This document shows, piece by piece, positions 45,507 to 55,225 of a stretch of 64,000 nt of DNA. The position numbers and the translations under genes are program-made. This DNA comes from Proteus terrae subsp. cibarius. GTDB taxonomy: Bacteria; Pseudomonadota; Gammaproteobacteria; Enterobacterales; Enterobacteriaceae. Each line of letters opens with the position of its first letter. The stretch's first letter is position 1. The stretch covers positions 1,178,001-1,242,000 of the forward strand of contig NZ_CP047349.1 in NCBI RefSeq assembly GCF_011045835.1, read 5' to 3'. The notes under the pieces were generated by a model. The model worked only from the letters and a program-made list of their open reading frames with translations. It was not told the DNA's origin and did no database searches.

Positions 45507-45770
45507 CTAAATTGAAATACCAAAGTTTTCTTTTGAATAAGCTTCAAAATCTGTGCAACCACCAATATGTTTTTCATCAATAAAAATTTGTGGCACAGTT
45601 TCAACTTCTTTTCCGACAGTTTTAGATAAATCAGCTTTTGTAATTCCTTCAGCATGAATATCTACATAGCGGAAATCGAAATCATCAAGTTGTTTAGATA
45701 GTTTTTCAGCCAGTTGTTTAGCACGTACACAATATGGGCAACCCGGACGACCAAAAATAACAACAAACAT
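45507..45770 (-). CDS. grxA: Glutaredoxin 1
   Basis: GrxA is a small glutathione-dependent dithiol reductant for ribonucleotide reductase and other targets. From the ATG at 45770 it has 87 residues (E. coli 85), with the active site CPYC at 11-14, ETVPQIFID near 57-65 and HIGGCTDFEAY. GGAG lies 6-10 bases before this ATG; the in-frame upstream extension has no counterpart. It is divergent from ybjC, as in E. coli. Confidence 0.95.
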   Translation of the reverse strand: MFVVIFGRPGCPYCVRAKQLAEKLSKQLDDFDFRYVDIHAEGITKADLSKTVGKEVETVPQIFIDEKHIGGCTDFEAYSKENFGISI

Positions 45771-45941
45771 ACGACACTCCTTATTGAAGAAATAAAATTC
45801 AGGCATAATAGTTTCTATTGGTTGTTACTATGCCCTTTTATTAGGCTAAACAAAAACAGTTATTGCCTTTTAGTGTGATAAATTATACCAATTTGCCGAA
45901 TAATGAGATAGGACTGCGATACAGCATTTAGCGGAGAAAAA

Positions 45942-46241
45942 ATGGAAAAGCCTTCAAATCGAGATATGAAATCACTGTCAGATATGCCAAAACCCATTAT
46001 CATCATTGAGATAATCGGTATTATTTTATTAGTGGTTGCTTATCTTTATATCAACCAATATATGACTTCTCCGCAGTGGTTAGGAACGTATACAGGACAA
46101 TTAACGCTAGTTGTTTTGGGCATTATCTGCATGATCCCGCCTGCTATCCATATTGTATGGCGTGCTATTTATCGATTAACTTTTTTAGGGATTGATCATA
46201 AATCCACAAAGAGTAAGAAAAAAGAGAATAACGAAGAATAG
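45942..46241 (+). CDS. ybjC: YbjC (DUF1418) membrane protein
   Basis: The 99-residue protein has two predicted membrane segments (about 21-40 and 54-72) and a lysine-rich tail. It matches the small DUF1418 protein YbjC by size, topology and position next to grxA. Function is unknown. The site CGGAGAAAA precedes the start. In E. coli nfsA and rimK follow ybjC; here they are missing and ybjN follows. Confidence 0.82.
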   Translation: MEKPSNRDMKSLSDMPKPIIIIEIIGIILLVVAYLYINQYMTSPQWLGTYTGQLTLVVLGIICMIPPAIHIVWRAIYRLTFLGIDHKSTKSKKKENNEE

Positions 46242-46270
46242 TTAACTGTTTTTTCTCAAAAATGCATTAG

Positions 46271-46318
46271 AAACTAAGAAAATCCAATATGTAAATTGGC
46301 TTAATTTTCTTAGTTTTT
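46271..46318 (+). terminator. ybjC terminator
   Basis: AAACTAAGAAAAT (46271-46283) pairs perfectly with ATTTTCTTAGTTT (46304-46316), with an inner CCAAT/ATTGG pair and a T run after. Confidence 0.85.
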
Positions 46319-46408
46319 CTATTTATTAGTGCCTTCAAGATAGAAAAAGTGGCAAAATAGCATCAATGCCAACAGGCACTCTTTTTTTTGCGCGTAAAGG
46401 TTATTTGA

Positions 46409-46927
46409 ATGAACGCTGTTGTGACTACCGATCTGGATCAGCTAAAGTCTTGGCTTGATGAACTACAGATTGCTTACTATGAATGTGACTCTTGTCAGGC
46501 GTTACATTTACCACATCTTCAATATATCAGTGGTATTTTTGATGCCAAAATTGATATTCTTGAGGATGTACTTGTATTTACCGCTATCGCTGAATTAAAA
46601 CCCTCAGCAATAGTGCCTTTAATGGCTAATCTTAGCCAAATTAATGCAAGCTCTTTATTTATTAAAACATTTCTAGAAATTAGTGATGAGAACTTACCAA
46701 AATTAGTTTTCTGCCAATCATTTCCGGTTGCCGCAGGTATTTCACTGAATCAATTCGACCTGTTCTTACAAAAAGCAGAAGAGCAATCTGCTGAAGTCGT
46801 TAGCGAAATTTTTAATAACGGTTTCTTGTATGGTGAAAAACAAGAAAGTGAAAACGAAGAAGATGATGAAGACGAAGATGTTGAGATAAATAGCACATCA
46901 ACCGACTCCTCCTATACTGTACATTAA
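46409..46927 (+). CDS. ybjN: YbjN (DUF2170-like) protein
   Basis: The 172-residue acidic, probably cytosolic protein resembles E. coli YbjN (158 residues) in its place between the grxA region and rlmC and in the opening LDQLKSWLDEL. YbjN is a stress-linked regulator of motility and biofilm traits with no known biochemical activity. The C-terminal 25 residues are very acidic and serine-rich (EEDDEDEDVEI, then STSTDSS), which I take for a disordered tail. Confidence 0.75.
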   Translation: MNAVVTTDLDQLKSWLDELQIAYYECDSCQALHLPHLQYISGIFDAKIDILEDVLVFTAIAELKPSAIVPLMANLSQINASSLFIKTFLEISDENLPKLVFCQSFPVAAGISLNQFDLFLQKAEEQSAEVVSEIFNNGFLYGEKQESENEEDDEDEDVEINSTSTDSSYTVH

Positions 46928-46957
46928 TACTAATCTCCATAACGGTCATAAAATCTT

Positions 46958-48091
46958 ATGCAATGCGCACGATTTAGTGCGGGTGAATGTCATTCTTGCG
47001 AATGGCTTTCTCTTGCTTATCCTGAACAAATCAAGAAAAAACAGCACAGTCTATTAGCATTACTTCCAGAAGATTATGCTTTTGATAAATTAGCGCCTGT
47101 TGCAAGCCAACAAGCGCAGTTTCGTAATAAAGCAAAGATGGTAGTCAGTGGGAGTGTTGAAAGACCCGTCTTGGGCTTAAAAACTAAAGACGGTATCGCT
47201 GTTGATTTATGCGAATGTCCACTATATCCAGTTTCTTTTGTACCCGTGTTTTCTATTTTGAAAATATTTATTGCAAAAGCAGGGCTAGTACCTTACGACA
47301 TTGAACGCCGCCGTGGTGAACTCAAGTTTATTTTATTAACTGAAAGCCGAAGTAATAACACCATGATGTTGCGCTTTGTTTTGCGTTCAGAAAAAAAACT
47401 AGAACAACTTCGTAAAGCACTTCCTTGGTTACAAGAGCAATTGCCTCAATTAGCGGTTATCTCTGTTAATATTCAACCTGTGCATATGGCTATTTTGGAA
47501 GGTGAACAAGAAATTATTCTGACAGAAAAAACGTTCTTGGATGAATCATTTAACCAAATTCCATTGCATATTCGGCCTAGAGGTTTTTTTCAAACCAATC
47601 CAGCGGTAGCTTCATCACTTTATGCTACAGCCGGTCGTTGGGTAAGAGAATTAAATATCACGCATTTGTGGGATATGTTTTGTGGCTCAGGGGGCTTTGG
47701 GTTGCATTGCGCGGATAAATCAACCCAATTAACAGGTATTGAAATTAGTCCTGAAGCTATTGAATGTGCACGTTTATCAGCTCAGGAATTAGGGTTAGAG
47801 CATGTCGAGTTTCAAGCATTAGATTCAACAGGTTATGCCTTAGCTAAAGAGTCTGTTCCTGAGTTAGTGCTTGTTAATCCACCAAGGCGAGGTATTGGTG
47901 AGGCATTGTGCGATTATCTCAATAAAATGAAACCTCGCTTTATCCTTTACTCAAGTTGTAATGCTCAAACGATGGCAAAAGATATTCAGCAACTTTCTCA
48001 CTATCGAATAGATAGAGTGCAGTTGTTTGATATGTTTCCTCATACTTCTCATTATGAAGTCCTTACGTTATTGGTATTACAAGACAGCTAA
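46958..48091 (+). CDS. rlmC: 23S rRNA (uracil-747-C5)-methyltransferase
   Basis: RlmC methylates U747 of 23S rRNA using SAM. The 377-residue protein has the iron-sulfur cysteines Cys3, Cys11, Cys14 and Cys87, a SAM motif [15 protein letters not shown] near 227-241, [10 protein letters not shown] near 306-315, and the catalytic Cys in [12 protein letters not shown] near residue 334. It lies after ybjN and before the art operon region, as in E. coli. Confidence 0.95.
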   Translation: MQCARFSAGECHSCEWLSLAYPEQIKKKQHSLLALLPEDYAFDKLAPVASQQAQFRNKAKMVVSGSVERPVLGLKTKDGIAVDLCECPLYPVSFVPVFSILKIFIAKAGLVPYDIERRRGELKFILLTESRSNNTMMLRFVLRSEKKLEQLRKALPWLQEQLPQLAVISVNIQPVHMAILEGEQEIILTEKTFLDESFNQIPLHIRPRGFFQTNPAVASSLYATAGRWVRELNITHLWDMFCGSGGFGLHCADKSTQLTGIEISPEAIECARLSAQELGLEHVEFQALDSTGYALAKESVPELVLVNPPRRGIGEALCDYLNKMKPRFILYSSCNAQTMAKDIQQLSHYRIDRVQLFDMFPHTSHYEVLTLLVLQDS

Positions 48092-48139
48092 GATATTTAT
48101 TACAAAATAGTGATTGAGTGTTAGTATAAATCAGCATTT

Positions 48140-48176
48140 AACGCTCGATGGATAACATCGGGCGTTTTCTTTTTTA
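48140..48176 (+). terminator. rlmC terminator
   Basis: AACGCTCGATG (48140-48150) pairs with CATCGGGCGTT (48156-48166) with one G-T pair, followed by a T-rich run. Confidence 0.85.
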
Positions 48177-48196
48177 TTAGATGGGCATTCTATTTT

Positions 48197-49396
48197 ATGC
48201 AGAATTTAAAAGCGTTGTTATTAGTGATGGTGTTATTGGGGCCTTTGGGGATCGATCTCTATTTACCGACGATACCTGCGATTGCCCAAGATTTAGGGAG
48301 CAGTATATCCCTTATTCAATCTACTATTGCTTTATTTATTTTAGTCTTAGGTGTAGGGCAACTTATATCGGGGCCTTTGGTGGATAAGTTTGGTCGTAAA
48401 CCTATCGCTATCGCTGGGATCTTTATCTATATTGTGGGTTCTATCATAGCAACGATTTCGACAGACTCAGCGCTTTTTATTATTTCACGATTATTACAAG
48501 CTTCAGCGGTGTGTTGTACTTCCGTTGTGGCGTTTACCTGCGTTCGTGACTGTTTTAATGGTAATGAAGCTGCTCGTGTTTTCGGTTTTCTAAATGGTAC
48601 ACTCAATATCATTCCTGCATTGGCGCCACTATTAGGTGGATTATTGGCAGAGTATTGGGGATGGAGAGCACCTTTCGGGTTCTTAATTTTCTATTCAGTG
48701 TTTGTATTAATCTTGATCACCCGTTTTTTACCAGAAACAAAGCCTGAAAATACAACTCAATCAAAGCAAAAATTAGGTAAAACATACTTTGAGATTTTAT
48801 GCAGTAAACGCTTTTTGACTTTTGCTTTAGTGAATGCGGGCACAATGGGAATGGCATTAACTTATGTATCATTTGCTCCAATTGTATTAATGAATGATGC
48901 GAAACTATCAGCACTGATTTTTTCTATTGTTTTTGGTGTAAATGGCTTTTGGATAATGTTTGTCAGTTTTTATGCAAACCGCGTTATTCACCGTGTTGGT
49001 AGACCTATTTGTTTGATTTTAGGGAGCGGGTTAATGGCATTAGGCTGTGTGAGTTTGTTAGGTAGCTTGATATTTTTCCCTGCTGAATTACAAAATCATT
49101 GGTTGATTTATATGCTGCCTGTCGCAAGTGCTTGCGCTGGTCTTGCTTTTATTATGGGGCCTGCGACAAGTTATGCTCTTGAGCCTTATTCACAAACGGC
49201 AGGTATTGCCTCTGCATTAGTGGGTTTTATTCAAATGGCGGGTGGTGCAGCCTTTGGTTTAACAGCACTGGCTTCACCAGTGCAACCTAAATTAGCGTTA
49301 GCAATTGTGATGTTATTGGGCAGTTTATTAGCATTGAATGCTTATCGAGTAAGCCACAAAGAAGCGCTAATAGAAAAACAGGCTACGCAAGAATAG
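48197..49396 (+). CDS. Bcr/CflA-family drug efflux MFS transporter
   Basis: The 399-residue protein has twelve membrane segments and the MFS motif A in the loop after segment 2 (GQLISGPLVDKFGRKP, near 53-68). The opening LGPLGIDLYLPTIPAI is typical of the Bcr/CflA (DHA1) group, whose members export bicyclomycin, chloramphenicol or similar compounds. The substrate cannot be told from sequence. It interrupts the E. coli order rlmC-art, lies in opposite orientation to artPIQM, and has its own terminators, so it may be a lineage-specific insertion. The ribosome site is weak. Confidence 0.85.
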   Translation: MQNLKALLLVMVLLGPLGIDLYLPTIPAIAQDLGSSISLIQSTIALFILVLGVGQLISGPLVDKFGRKPIAIAGIFIYIVGSIIATISTDSALFIISRLLQASAVCCTSVVAFTCVRDCFNGNEAARVFGFLNGTLNIIPALAPLLGGLLAEYWGWRAPFGFLIFYSVFVLILITRFLPETKPENTTQSKQKLGKTYFEILCSKRFLTFALVNAGTMGMALTYVSFAPIVLMNDAKLSALIFSIVFGVNGFWIMFVSFYANRVIHRVGRPICLILGSGLMALGCVSLLGSLIFFPAELQNHWLIYMLPVASACAGLAFIMGPATSYALEPYSQTAGIASALVGFIQMAGGAAFGLTALASPVQPKLALAIVMLLGSLLALNAYRVSHKEALIEKQATQE

Positions 49397-49423
49397 AACA
49401 TATATTTATTGTTTATTCAAACA

Positions 49424-49464
49424 TAAAAAAAACACCCCAGAGTGAAAAATACTGGGGTGTTTTT
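49424..49464. terminator. Bidirectional terminator for the MFS gene and artM
   Basis: AAAAACACCCCAG (49428-49440) pairs perfectly with CTGGGGTGTTTTT (49452-49464), with T runs on both strands. Confidence 0.9.
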
Positions 49465-49490
49465 ACATTGACAGTTTGGCTCACTCGTTT

Positions 49491-50159
49491 TTAATTACGA
49501 TGCTCAAACTCTAACGCTTTCTTCTCAATTAATCGCATTAAGAGTGTCAGTATTCCGTTGATACACAGATAAATAATACCTGCTGCTACAAAAACCATCA
49601 CATCATAGCTTTGACCAAAGACTTGTCGGCTATAACCTGTTAATTCAAGTAAGGTGATAGTACTGGCAAGTGAGGTACTTTTGAATATCAAAACTACTTC
49701 GTTTGAATATGATGAAAGCGCACGTTTAAATGCGTAAGGTAATATCACTCTTGCTGTTTGTACTGGTGACATTCCTAATGCTTGGCAAGATTGCCATTGT
49801 CCAGAAGGAATAGCTCTTACAGCACCATAAAAAAGCAAGGTTGAATAAGCTGCACTATTTAATGCTAATGTAACCATCGCACAGAACCACGGCGTTGATA
49901 ATAACTCCCACATTGTTGGGAAGTTTTTCAACACAGGAAATTGCCCTGGACCATAATAGATTAAGAAGAACTGCACCAATAAAGGCGTACCCGTAAATAA
50001 GGTAATGTAGGCTTTGACTATTTGGCTAATGACAGGTGTTTTGAGTGCCAAAACAAAAGTCATTAAAACTGAAAGTGTAAATGCAACCAATAGAGCCACG
50101 ACTGTTAAAGACAGGCTTGTTGGTAATCCCGGTAAAATATCAACAATATAATCCCACAT
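49491..50159 (-). CDS. artM: Arginine ABC transporter permease ArtM
   Basis: The 222-residue inner-membrane permease has about five membrane segments and the permease signature near the cytoplasmic loop (QALGMSPVQTARVILPYAFKR). It pairs with ArtQ to form the channel of the arginine importer. Its ATG overlaps the artQ stop by one base. It is the last gene of artPIQM. Confidence 0.93.
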   Translation of the reverse strand: MWDYIVDILPGLPTSLSLTVVALLVAFTLSVLMTFVLALKTPVISQIVKAYITLFTGTPLLVQFFLIYYGPGQFPVLKNFPTMWELLSTPWFCAMVTLALNSAAYSTLLFYGAVRAIPSGQWQSCQALGMSPVQTARVILPYAFKRALSSYSNEVVLIFKSTSLASTITLLELTGYSRQVFGQSYDVMVFVAAGIIYLCINGILTLLMRLIEKKALEFEHRN

Positions 50160-50863
50160 TATGAGGCACTCCGTTCAAATCGAGTCGTTCTCATTTCTAA
50201 CCATTTCAGGATATATTGACTGACCAAAGTAATTGCCAAATAAATCAATGCAACAATGCTATACCAAGTAAAAGGCTCTTGAGTTCGGTTAGCAATACTT
50301 TGTGTTTGTAACATTAAATCATTAACACTGATTAATGAGACTAAAGCGGTATCTTTTAATAAAACTAACCACTGATTACCTAAACCCGGTAAAGCATGAC
50401 GCCACATTTGAGGCATGATGAAGCGGAAGAAAATAGTAATACGGCCCATACCTAATGCTTGGCCGGCTTCCCATTGTCCTGTTGGTACTGCTTTTAATGC
50501 ACCACGTAAAGTTTGCGAAGCATAAGAAGCATAAAGAAGTGAAAGGGCGATAACACCGCAATAGAAAGGTAATGATTCAGTATCACCAAAATCAACTTGT
50601 AAGGTGAAAGCTCCGAGATCAATTCCATCCATTAGCATCATGACACCTTGTAGGGTGCCATAATAGACAAAAAGAACCACCAGCATTTCTGGTAGTCCTC
50701 TAATTAGTGTTACCCAGCATGTTCCTAAGAAAGCAAAGGCTTTCCATCTCGCGGATTCCCAAGCTGTAAACAGCATGGCTAGAATTAATCCGAGGATAAG
50801 AGCAGAAATAGCAAGTGAGACCGTTGTGACGGCCGCACCTGCTAGAGTTGTTATTTCATTCAT
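50159..50863 (-). CDS. artQ: Arginine ABC transporter permease ArtQ
   Basis: The 234-residue permease has about five membrane segments and the signature [20 protein letters not shown], in the His/Glu/Gln/Arg/opine permease family. It is the partner of ArtM. It begins 17 bases after the binding-protein gene. Confidence 0.93.
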   Translation of the reverse strand: MNEITTLAGAAVTTVSLAISALILGLILAMLFTAWESARWKAFAFLGTCWVTLIRGLPEMLVVLFVYYGTLQGVMMLMDGIDLGAFTLQVDFGDTESLPFYCGVIALSLLYASYASQTLRGALKAVPTGQWEAGQALGMGRITIFFRFIMPQMWRHALPGLGNQWLVLLKDTALVSLISVNDLMLQTQSIANRTQEPFTWYSIVALIYLAITLVSQYILKWLEMRTTRFERSAS

Positions 50864-50880
50864 CTATTAAGCTATTATTG

Positions 50881-51615
50881 TTATTCAAACCATTTTTTAT
50901 AAATGACATCATAGGTGCCATCAGCTTTTACTTCAGCTAATGCTTTGTTTAATTTATCTTGTAAATCAGCATTACCTTTTCTTACTGCGATCGCAAGGCC
51001 TGTACCAAAGTAGTTAGGATCTGCAACTTTGTCGCCTACAATACCTAATTCAGGATTCTTTTTCAGCCATTCATTAACAACCGCAGTGTCACCAAAGATA
51101 GCTTCGATACGACCATTTTTAAGGTCTAATACCGCATTTTGATAACTGTCATAAGGAACAGTTTTCATCTCTTTGTGTTGTTCATTGATGAATTTCTGAT
51201 GGGTTGTCCCATTTTGCACACCAATTTGTTTGCCTTTTAGGCTAGCTACATCAGAAATCTTACCGGTTACAGTGATAAATACTGCTGAGTTATCATAGTA
51301 AGAATCGGTGAAATCAACTTGTTTTTGACGCTCTGGCGTAATATCAATACCCGCCATTAACGCTTCAAAACGACGGAATTTCAGACTAGGAATTAAACTA
51401 TCAAATGACTGATTGGTAAAGGTACAATCAGCATTAATTTTTGCACACATTGCATTTGCTAAATCAACATCAAATCCCACAATTTGATTATTCGCATCAA
51501 TCATTTCAAATGGAGGATATGTTGCTTCAGTTGCAAAACGAATTGTCTCTTTCTCAGCCGCAGTTGCAGAAAGTGTAATACTGGTCAGAAGTGCTGCAAA
51601 TAATATTTTTTTCAT
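50881..51615 (-). CDS. artI: Arginine ABC transporter periplasmic binding protein
   Basis: The 244-residue protein has a signal peptide with likely cleavage after ATAA (residue 20). The mature part is a family 3 solute-binding protein (ETIRFATEATYPPFEMIDAN, VGFDVDLANAMCAKI, GVQNGTTHQKFINE, GDTAVVNEWLKKNPELG). ArtI and ArtJ are similar; position inside artP-Q-M favours ArtI. No separate artJ is present nearby, unlike E. coli. Confidence 0.9.
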   Translation of the reverse strand: MKKILFAALLTSITLSATAAEKETIRFATEATYPPFEMIDANNQIVGFDVDLANAMCAKINADCTFTNQSFDSLIPSLKFRRFEALMAGIDITPERQKQVDFTDSYYDNSAVFITVTGKISDVASLKGKQIGVQNGTTHQKFINEQHKEMKTVPYDSYQNAVLDLKNGRIEAIFGDTAVVNEWLKKNPELGIVGDKVADPNYFGTGLAIAVRKGNADLQDKLNKALAEVKADGTYDVIYKKWFE

Positions 51616-51629
51616 TGTCTGATCCTGAT

Positions 51630-52358
51630 TTAGTGTGACAAGTAATTAGCAAAAGCTTCCGTTTGTGGAGCAGTGAAATGATGGTTATCACCTTGCTCTA
51701 TAATACGGCCGTTTTCCATATATACAACTTTGCTCGCGGCTTTGCGTGCAATTTCAACTTCATGGGTCACAATGACTTGTGTAATACCCGTTTCAGATAG
51801 CTCTTTAATAATATCAACAACTTGAGCTGTAATTTCAGGATCTAATGCTGCCGTAGGTTCATCAAATAAGAGAACTTGAGGCTCCATCATTAATGCTCTT
51901 GCAATAGCAACACGTTGTTGTTGTCCTCCAGATAAATGCAGAGGAAAACGTCCTGCGTAATCACTCAAACGTAAACGCTCAAGCAATTTCATCGCTTTTT
52001 CTTTGGCTTGCGGTTTTGATAAACCTAATACACGACAAGGTGCTTCAATTAAATTATCAAGAACCGTTAAATGTGGCCATAAATTGTATTGTTGAAATAC
52101 CATACCCACATTTTGGCGTAATGAACGAATTGCCTTTGCGTTAGGCTGTTGGCTAAAGTCAAAATGCAGACCCGCAATTTCTAATTCGCCTGAACGTGGC
52201 ATTTCTAATAAATTAAGAACTCTCATTAATGAGCTCTTACCTGCACCACTTGGTCCTAATAGAACCATCGTTTCACCAGCTGAGCATTCTAGATTAATAT
52301 CATAGAGTGCTTGGTGCGAACCGTAGAAACAATTTATGTTTTTTAATTGAATACTCAT
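51630..52358 (-). CDS. artP: Arginine ABC transporter ATP-binding protein ArtP
   Basis: The 242-residue ATPase has Walker [10 protein letters not shown] near 35-43, the Q-loop [12 protein letters not shown], the signature [15 protein letters not shown], Walker [13 protein letters not shown] and the H-loop VIVTHE. The start at 52358 ([10 protein letters not shown]) equals the E. coli start; an in-frame upstream start adds 11 residues. It is the first gene of artPIQM. An inverted repeat at 52412-52435 may be an operator. Confidence 0.95.
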   Translation of the reverse strand: MSIQLKNINCFYGSHQALYDINLECSAGETMVLLGPSGAGKSSLMRVLNLLEMPRSGELEIAGLHFDFSQQPNAKAIRSLRQNVGMVFQQYNLWPHLTVLDNLIEAPCRVLGLSKPQAKEKAMKLLERLRLSDYAGRFPLHLSGGQQQRVAIARALMMEPQVLLFDEPTAALDPEITAQVVDIIKELSETGITQVIVTHEVEIARKAASKVVYMENGRIIEQGDNHHFTAPQTEAFANYLSH

Positions 52359-52411
52359 GCGTTTTTTCTGAATAGTCATTAACTGGTTCAAATAATAAAA
52401 CGGTAAGAATA

Positions 52412-52435
52412 ATTATGCAACTAAAACTGCATAAT
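52412..52435. promoter_or_regulatory. Dyad upstream of artP, possible ArgR region
   Basis: ATTATGCA-N8-TGCATAAT is a perfect 8-bp inverted repeat. Its left arm, with the bases before it, partly matches an ARG box (AGAAT-AATT-ATGCA against TGAAT-N4-ATTCA). E. coli art genes are ArgR-repressed, so ArgR is a reasonable but unproven reader. Confidence 0.4.
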
Positions 52436-52470
52436 AAAGTGGTTTTTTTACGTAAAAATGGGTAATTCGG

Positions 52471-53928
52471 CTATTTTTTTTCACTGCTAGGTGAATTTTT
52501 ATCCAATTTGTAAGCGTTAGTACTTATTGTTTTAGCCATACCTTTGAAAATAAATAAGTGCGCAGGCATCATGGCAAACCAATAAAGCAATCCACTAAAA
52601 CCTGCTGGGTGCCACCAAGCGCGAACATCTATTGAGCGAAGATTACCACTGTCGTGGATCGTGAAAGAAAGTCTGCCTAAACCGGGAGCTTTCATTCCAA
52701 ATAATAGTGTGAGCTGTTTTTCTGGCTCTAGTTTGATTACTCGCCAACCATCAATCATGTCGCCAAGCTCTAACGTTTCTCTAGAAGGGCGTCCGTATGT
52801 GACTTTATTTCCAACAATATCGTCCATAATGGCGCGAGTTTTCCATAGCGCATTACCATAAAAATAGCCCTGTTCTCCGCCGATTTGTTGTACTGTACGC
52901 CAAAGAGATGCTGCGCTTGCTGGTGTAGATACTGTACAACCTGCATTTTTGGGGTAATAACCATAACCGGGTTTCCAGCGACTACGAACAGCCGGAGAGT
53001 AACCCCAGTCTTGGTTGTCTAAAGCGGCTTCTTCATCTGCGAGTGTTTCTTGTACTGCTTCATCAAATTTAATGAGAGTTTGAGGAATAAGTTTACGTAA
53101 TGGCTCATCGTTGGCTGGGAGATCGTATTTAAGCCCTTGAATAAGCTCTTTAGCAATAGAGGTTGGTACAGAGGTTATCATACTGATAAAACCCGCAGAA
53201 ATAAGACTACCCGGCATAGGTAGCGGGATCAGCACTCGCTTTTTACCTGAGATCTTAATAAAGCGCTCAAAAAGGGTTTGATAACTAATGTATTCAGGAC
53301 CACCTGCATCAAAAATACGATGTTGATGAGTGGGATGATGAATAATTTCAGTTAAATAGTGAATTAAGTTTTTGAGAGCAATAGGGGAGGATTTAGAACG
53401 AACCCAACGTGGTGGTGTAAGAATGGGAAGGTTATAAACCATATCACGCATAATCTCAAAGGCAGCCGAGCCGGGACCAACAATCATTGAGGTACGAATT
53501 TCAGTCACAGGAATGGTGCTGGTTCTTAACACTTCACCTGTAAGTTTTCGGGCAATAAGATGAGGGGAATATTGTTGATCTTCATGTTGTAAGGCACTTA
53601 AAAAGATAATTTGTTTAACATCGGTGCCTTCTAACGCTTCTACAACGTTAATTGCTGCTTTACGCTCTTGTTCAACTAAATTATGTGCATCACCCATACT
53701 ATGAACAAGGTAATAAACGATATCAGTATCATGCATTACTTTGTTTAAGGTTTCTGGATCATGTAAATCAACAAAGATACAGCGCGTATTTTCCCAACCT
53801 TGAGACATCATCCAGTCAACTCTACGGGCACCAGCGGTGACCTGATGACCTTGTTTTATCAGAGCTGGAATAAGATTTTGACCAATATGTCCACTTGCAC
53901 CAAGTACTAATACACGCTGTTGATTCAT
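52471..53928 (-). CDS. ybjT: YbjT, NAD(P)-binding protein with DUF2867 domain
   Basis: The 485-residue protein has an N-terminal NmrA/SDR-type Rossmann domain (VLVLGASGHIGQNLIPALIKQG near 6-27, YYLVHSMGD near 71-79) and a C-terminal DUF2867-like part (about 330-470) with hydrophobic patches (LLYWFAMMPAHLFIFKGM). It matches E. coli YbjT in size and position near the art operon. Function is not known. Confidence 0.87.
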   Translation of the reverse strand: MNQQRVLVLGASGHIGQNLIPALIKQGHQVTAGARRVDWMMSQGWENTRCIFVDLHDPETLNKVMHDTDIVYYLVHSMGDAHNLVEQERKAAINVVEALEGTDVKQIIFLSALQHEDQQYSPHLIARKLTGEVLRTSTIPVTEIRTSMIVGPGSAAFEIMRDMVYNLPILTPPRWVRSKSSPIALKNLIHYLTEIIHHPTHQHRIFDAGGPEYISYQTLFERFIKISGKKRVLIPLPMPGSLISAGFISMITSVPTSIAKELIQGLKYDLPANDEPLRKLIPQTLIKFDEAVQETLADEEAALDNQDWGYSPAVRSRWKPGYGYYPKNAGCTVSTPASAASLWRTVQQIGGEQGYFYGNALWKTRAIMDDIVGNKVTYGRPSRETLELGDMIDGWRVIKLEPEKQLTLLFGMKAPGLGRLSFTIHDSGNLRSIDVRAWWHPAGFSGLLYWFAMMPAHLFIFKGMAKTISTNAYKLDKNSPSSEKK

Positions 53929-53980
53929 TGTTAATCCATTGTAAAAAGAGAACGTTATCGTTCTATTGTTACTGATTTTT

Positions 53981-54883
53981 CTATGAAGTAAAGAACGCCA
54001 TCAAGATTGGTGTGATTAAACTTAAAACGAATCCATGCACAATAGCCGCAGGAACGATGGATACACCACCACTTCTTTGTAAAACAGGCAAGGTAAAGTC
54101 CATAGATGTTGAACCACAAATCCCTAATGCTGTATTTCTATAACGATTAACAATAATAGGAATAAGCATGATTGCCGCTAACTCACGCATTAAGTCATTG
54201 AAAAATGCAGTACTACCAATAACGGGGCCAAATGCATCGGTAAGCACAATACCTGATAATGAATACCACCCATAACCGGATGCAATGGCTAATCCCATTT
54301 TCATCGGTAATCCTAGTAAGTAAGCCGCTAAAGCTCCCCCAGCAAGTGCGCTAACCCCCATAACGACGGCAACAGTTGTTCCACGACGGTTGATAAGAAT
54401 TTGCTTTGGGCTCATTCCACTATTGCGTAATTGTAAACCGACCAACCAAAGTAAGAAGATAAGTGCGCCTTGGCTGGCATGAGAGGCATAATGAAAAATT
54501 GACCAGCCTGTTAAACCGACAAAGAAACCTACAACAACGACACCGCATAACTGCAGTGATTCAAGTACCATTTTTATGCGAGAAGGAGGTTTGGACTGTT
54601 TATGGGCAGGGACATGCCAAGGATCTTTTTTATCCAGTAGCCATAAAAATAGTAAATTGGCGCCAAAGGTACATAAAAAGAAAACACTGGCATAAGAAAG
54701 AATTGAGACTAAGTTTTCGCCAATATTATCTAGCATGGCTAAACTTACGCCCATTAGAAATAGGATAACGTAAACCATCGCGCTAAGTAGGCGGTTTGCC
54801 AAATGAAGTAATGGGCGATTGTTTAACTTAATCAAATACCCTACAAAAAGCGGAAGTAGGATAATCAATAACCCTGATAGCAT
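53981..54883 (-). CDS. lysO: L-lysine exporter LysO
   Basis: LysO (YbjE) exports L-lysine. The 300-residue protein has about eight membrane segments, with two acidic membrane-facing sites expected from the family, and GYGWYSLSGIVLTDAFGPVIGSTAFFND-type core sequence plus LMRELAAIMLIPI. A minus-strand TATAAT (54940-54945) and a nearby dyad mark the promoter. Position between ybjT and ybjD matches E. coli. Confidence 0.93.
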   Translation of the reverse strand: MLSGLLIILLPLFVGYLIKLNNRPLLHLANRLLSAMVYVILFLMGVSLAMLDNIGENLVSILSYASVFFLCTFGANLLFLWLLDKKDPWHVPAHKQSKPPSRIKMVLESLQLCGVVVVGFFVGLTGWSIFHYASHASQGALIFLLWLVGLQLRNSGMSPKQILINRRGTTVAVVMGVSALAGGALAAYLLGLPMKMGLAIASGYGWYSLSGIVLTDAFGPVIGSTAFFNDLMRELAAIMLIPIIVNRYRNTALGICGSTSMDFTLPVLQRSGGVSIVPAAIVHGFVLSLITPILMAFFTS

Positions 54884-55225
54884 TTCTATTCCTTACTGAG
54901 TGTGCTCAAATTATAAAATAAACTAATAACGTGATTAGTATTATAACATTTACTTATGATGTTGTGGATACAGAAATTAAGATAAGCCTAAAATATTTAT
55001 TAAAGGTAACGAGCCTACCACGTTTAGGTGTAAGTGACTTTAATTGATTGAAAAGCGAACAAAATGGGTATATATCGAATAGTTGAGTAAATTTTATTAC
55101 GGCTATCTTGAACTGTGATTTAATGAAAATATCCATTAAGTGAAATTATTAGCTGATTAAGCATAAAATGCAGATAGGAAGAATAAAATAAAACCATAGC
55201 TTAGTCGTAACTAACGAGGGAATTT
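54884..55225. other. Divergent lysO-ybjD region
   Basis: 342 bases without a gene. It holds the lysO promoter and a dyad at 54922-54939. I found no lysine riboswitch core and no tRNA. Confidence 0.6.
54922..54968 (-). promoter_or_regulatory. lysO promoter with a start-site dyad
   Basis: On the minus strand TATAAT (54940-54945) has a 17-bp spacer to TCCACA (54963-54968). Overlapping the expected start site is ACTAAT-N6-ATTAGT (54922-54939), a perfect 6-bp inverted repeat that could bind a repressor. Confidence 0.5.

Noticed and set aside
45413..45655. 80-codon minus-strand frame overlapping grxA
   Set aside because: It is the wrong frame of grxA running into its terminator; the grxA frame has the CPYC active site.
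48181..48387. Alternative 68-codon frame beginning just before the Bcr/CflA gene
   Set aside because: It lies in another frame inside the transporter and has no features of its own.
54884..55225. Lysine riboswitch upstream of lysO
   Set aside because: I looked for the conserved lysine-aptamer core and did not find it; only a promoter and a dyad are visible.
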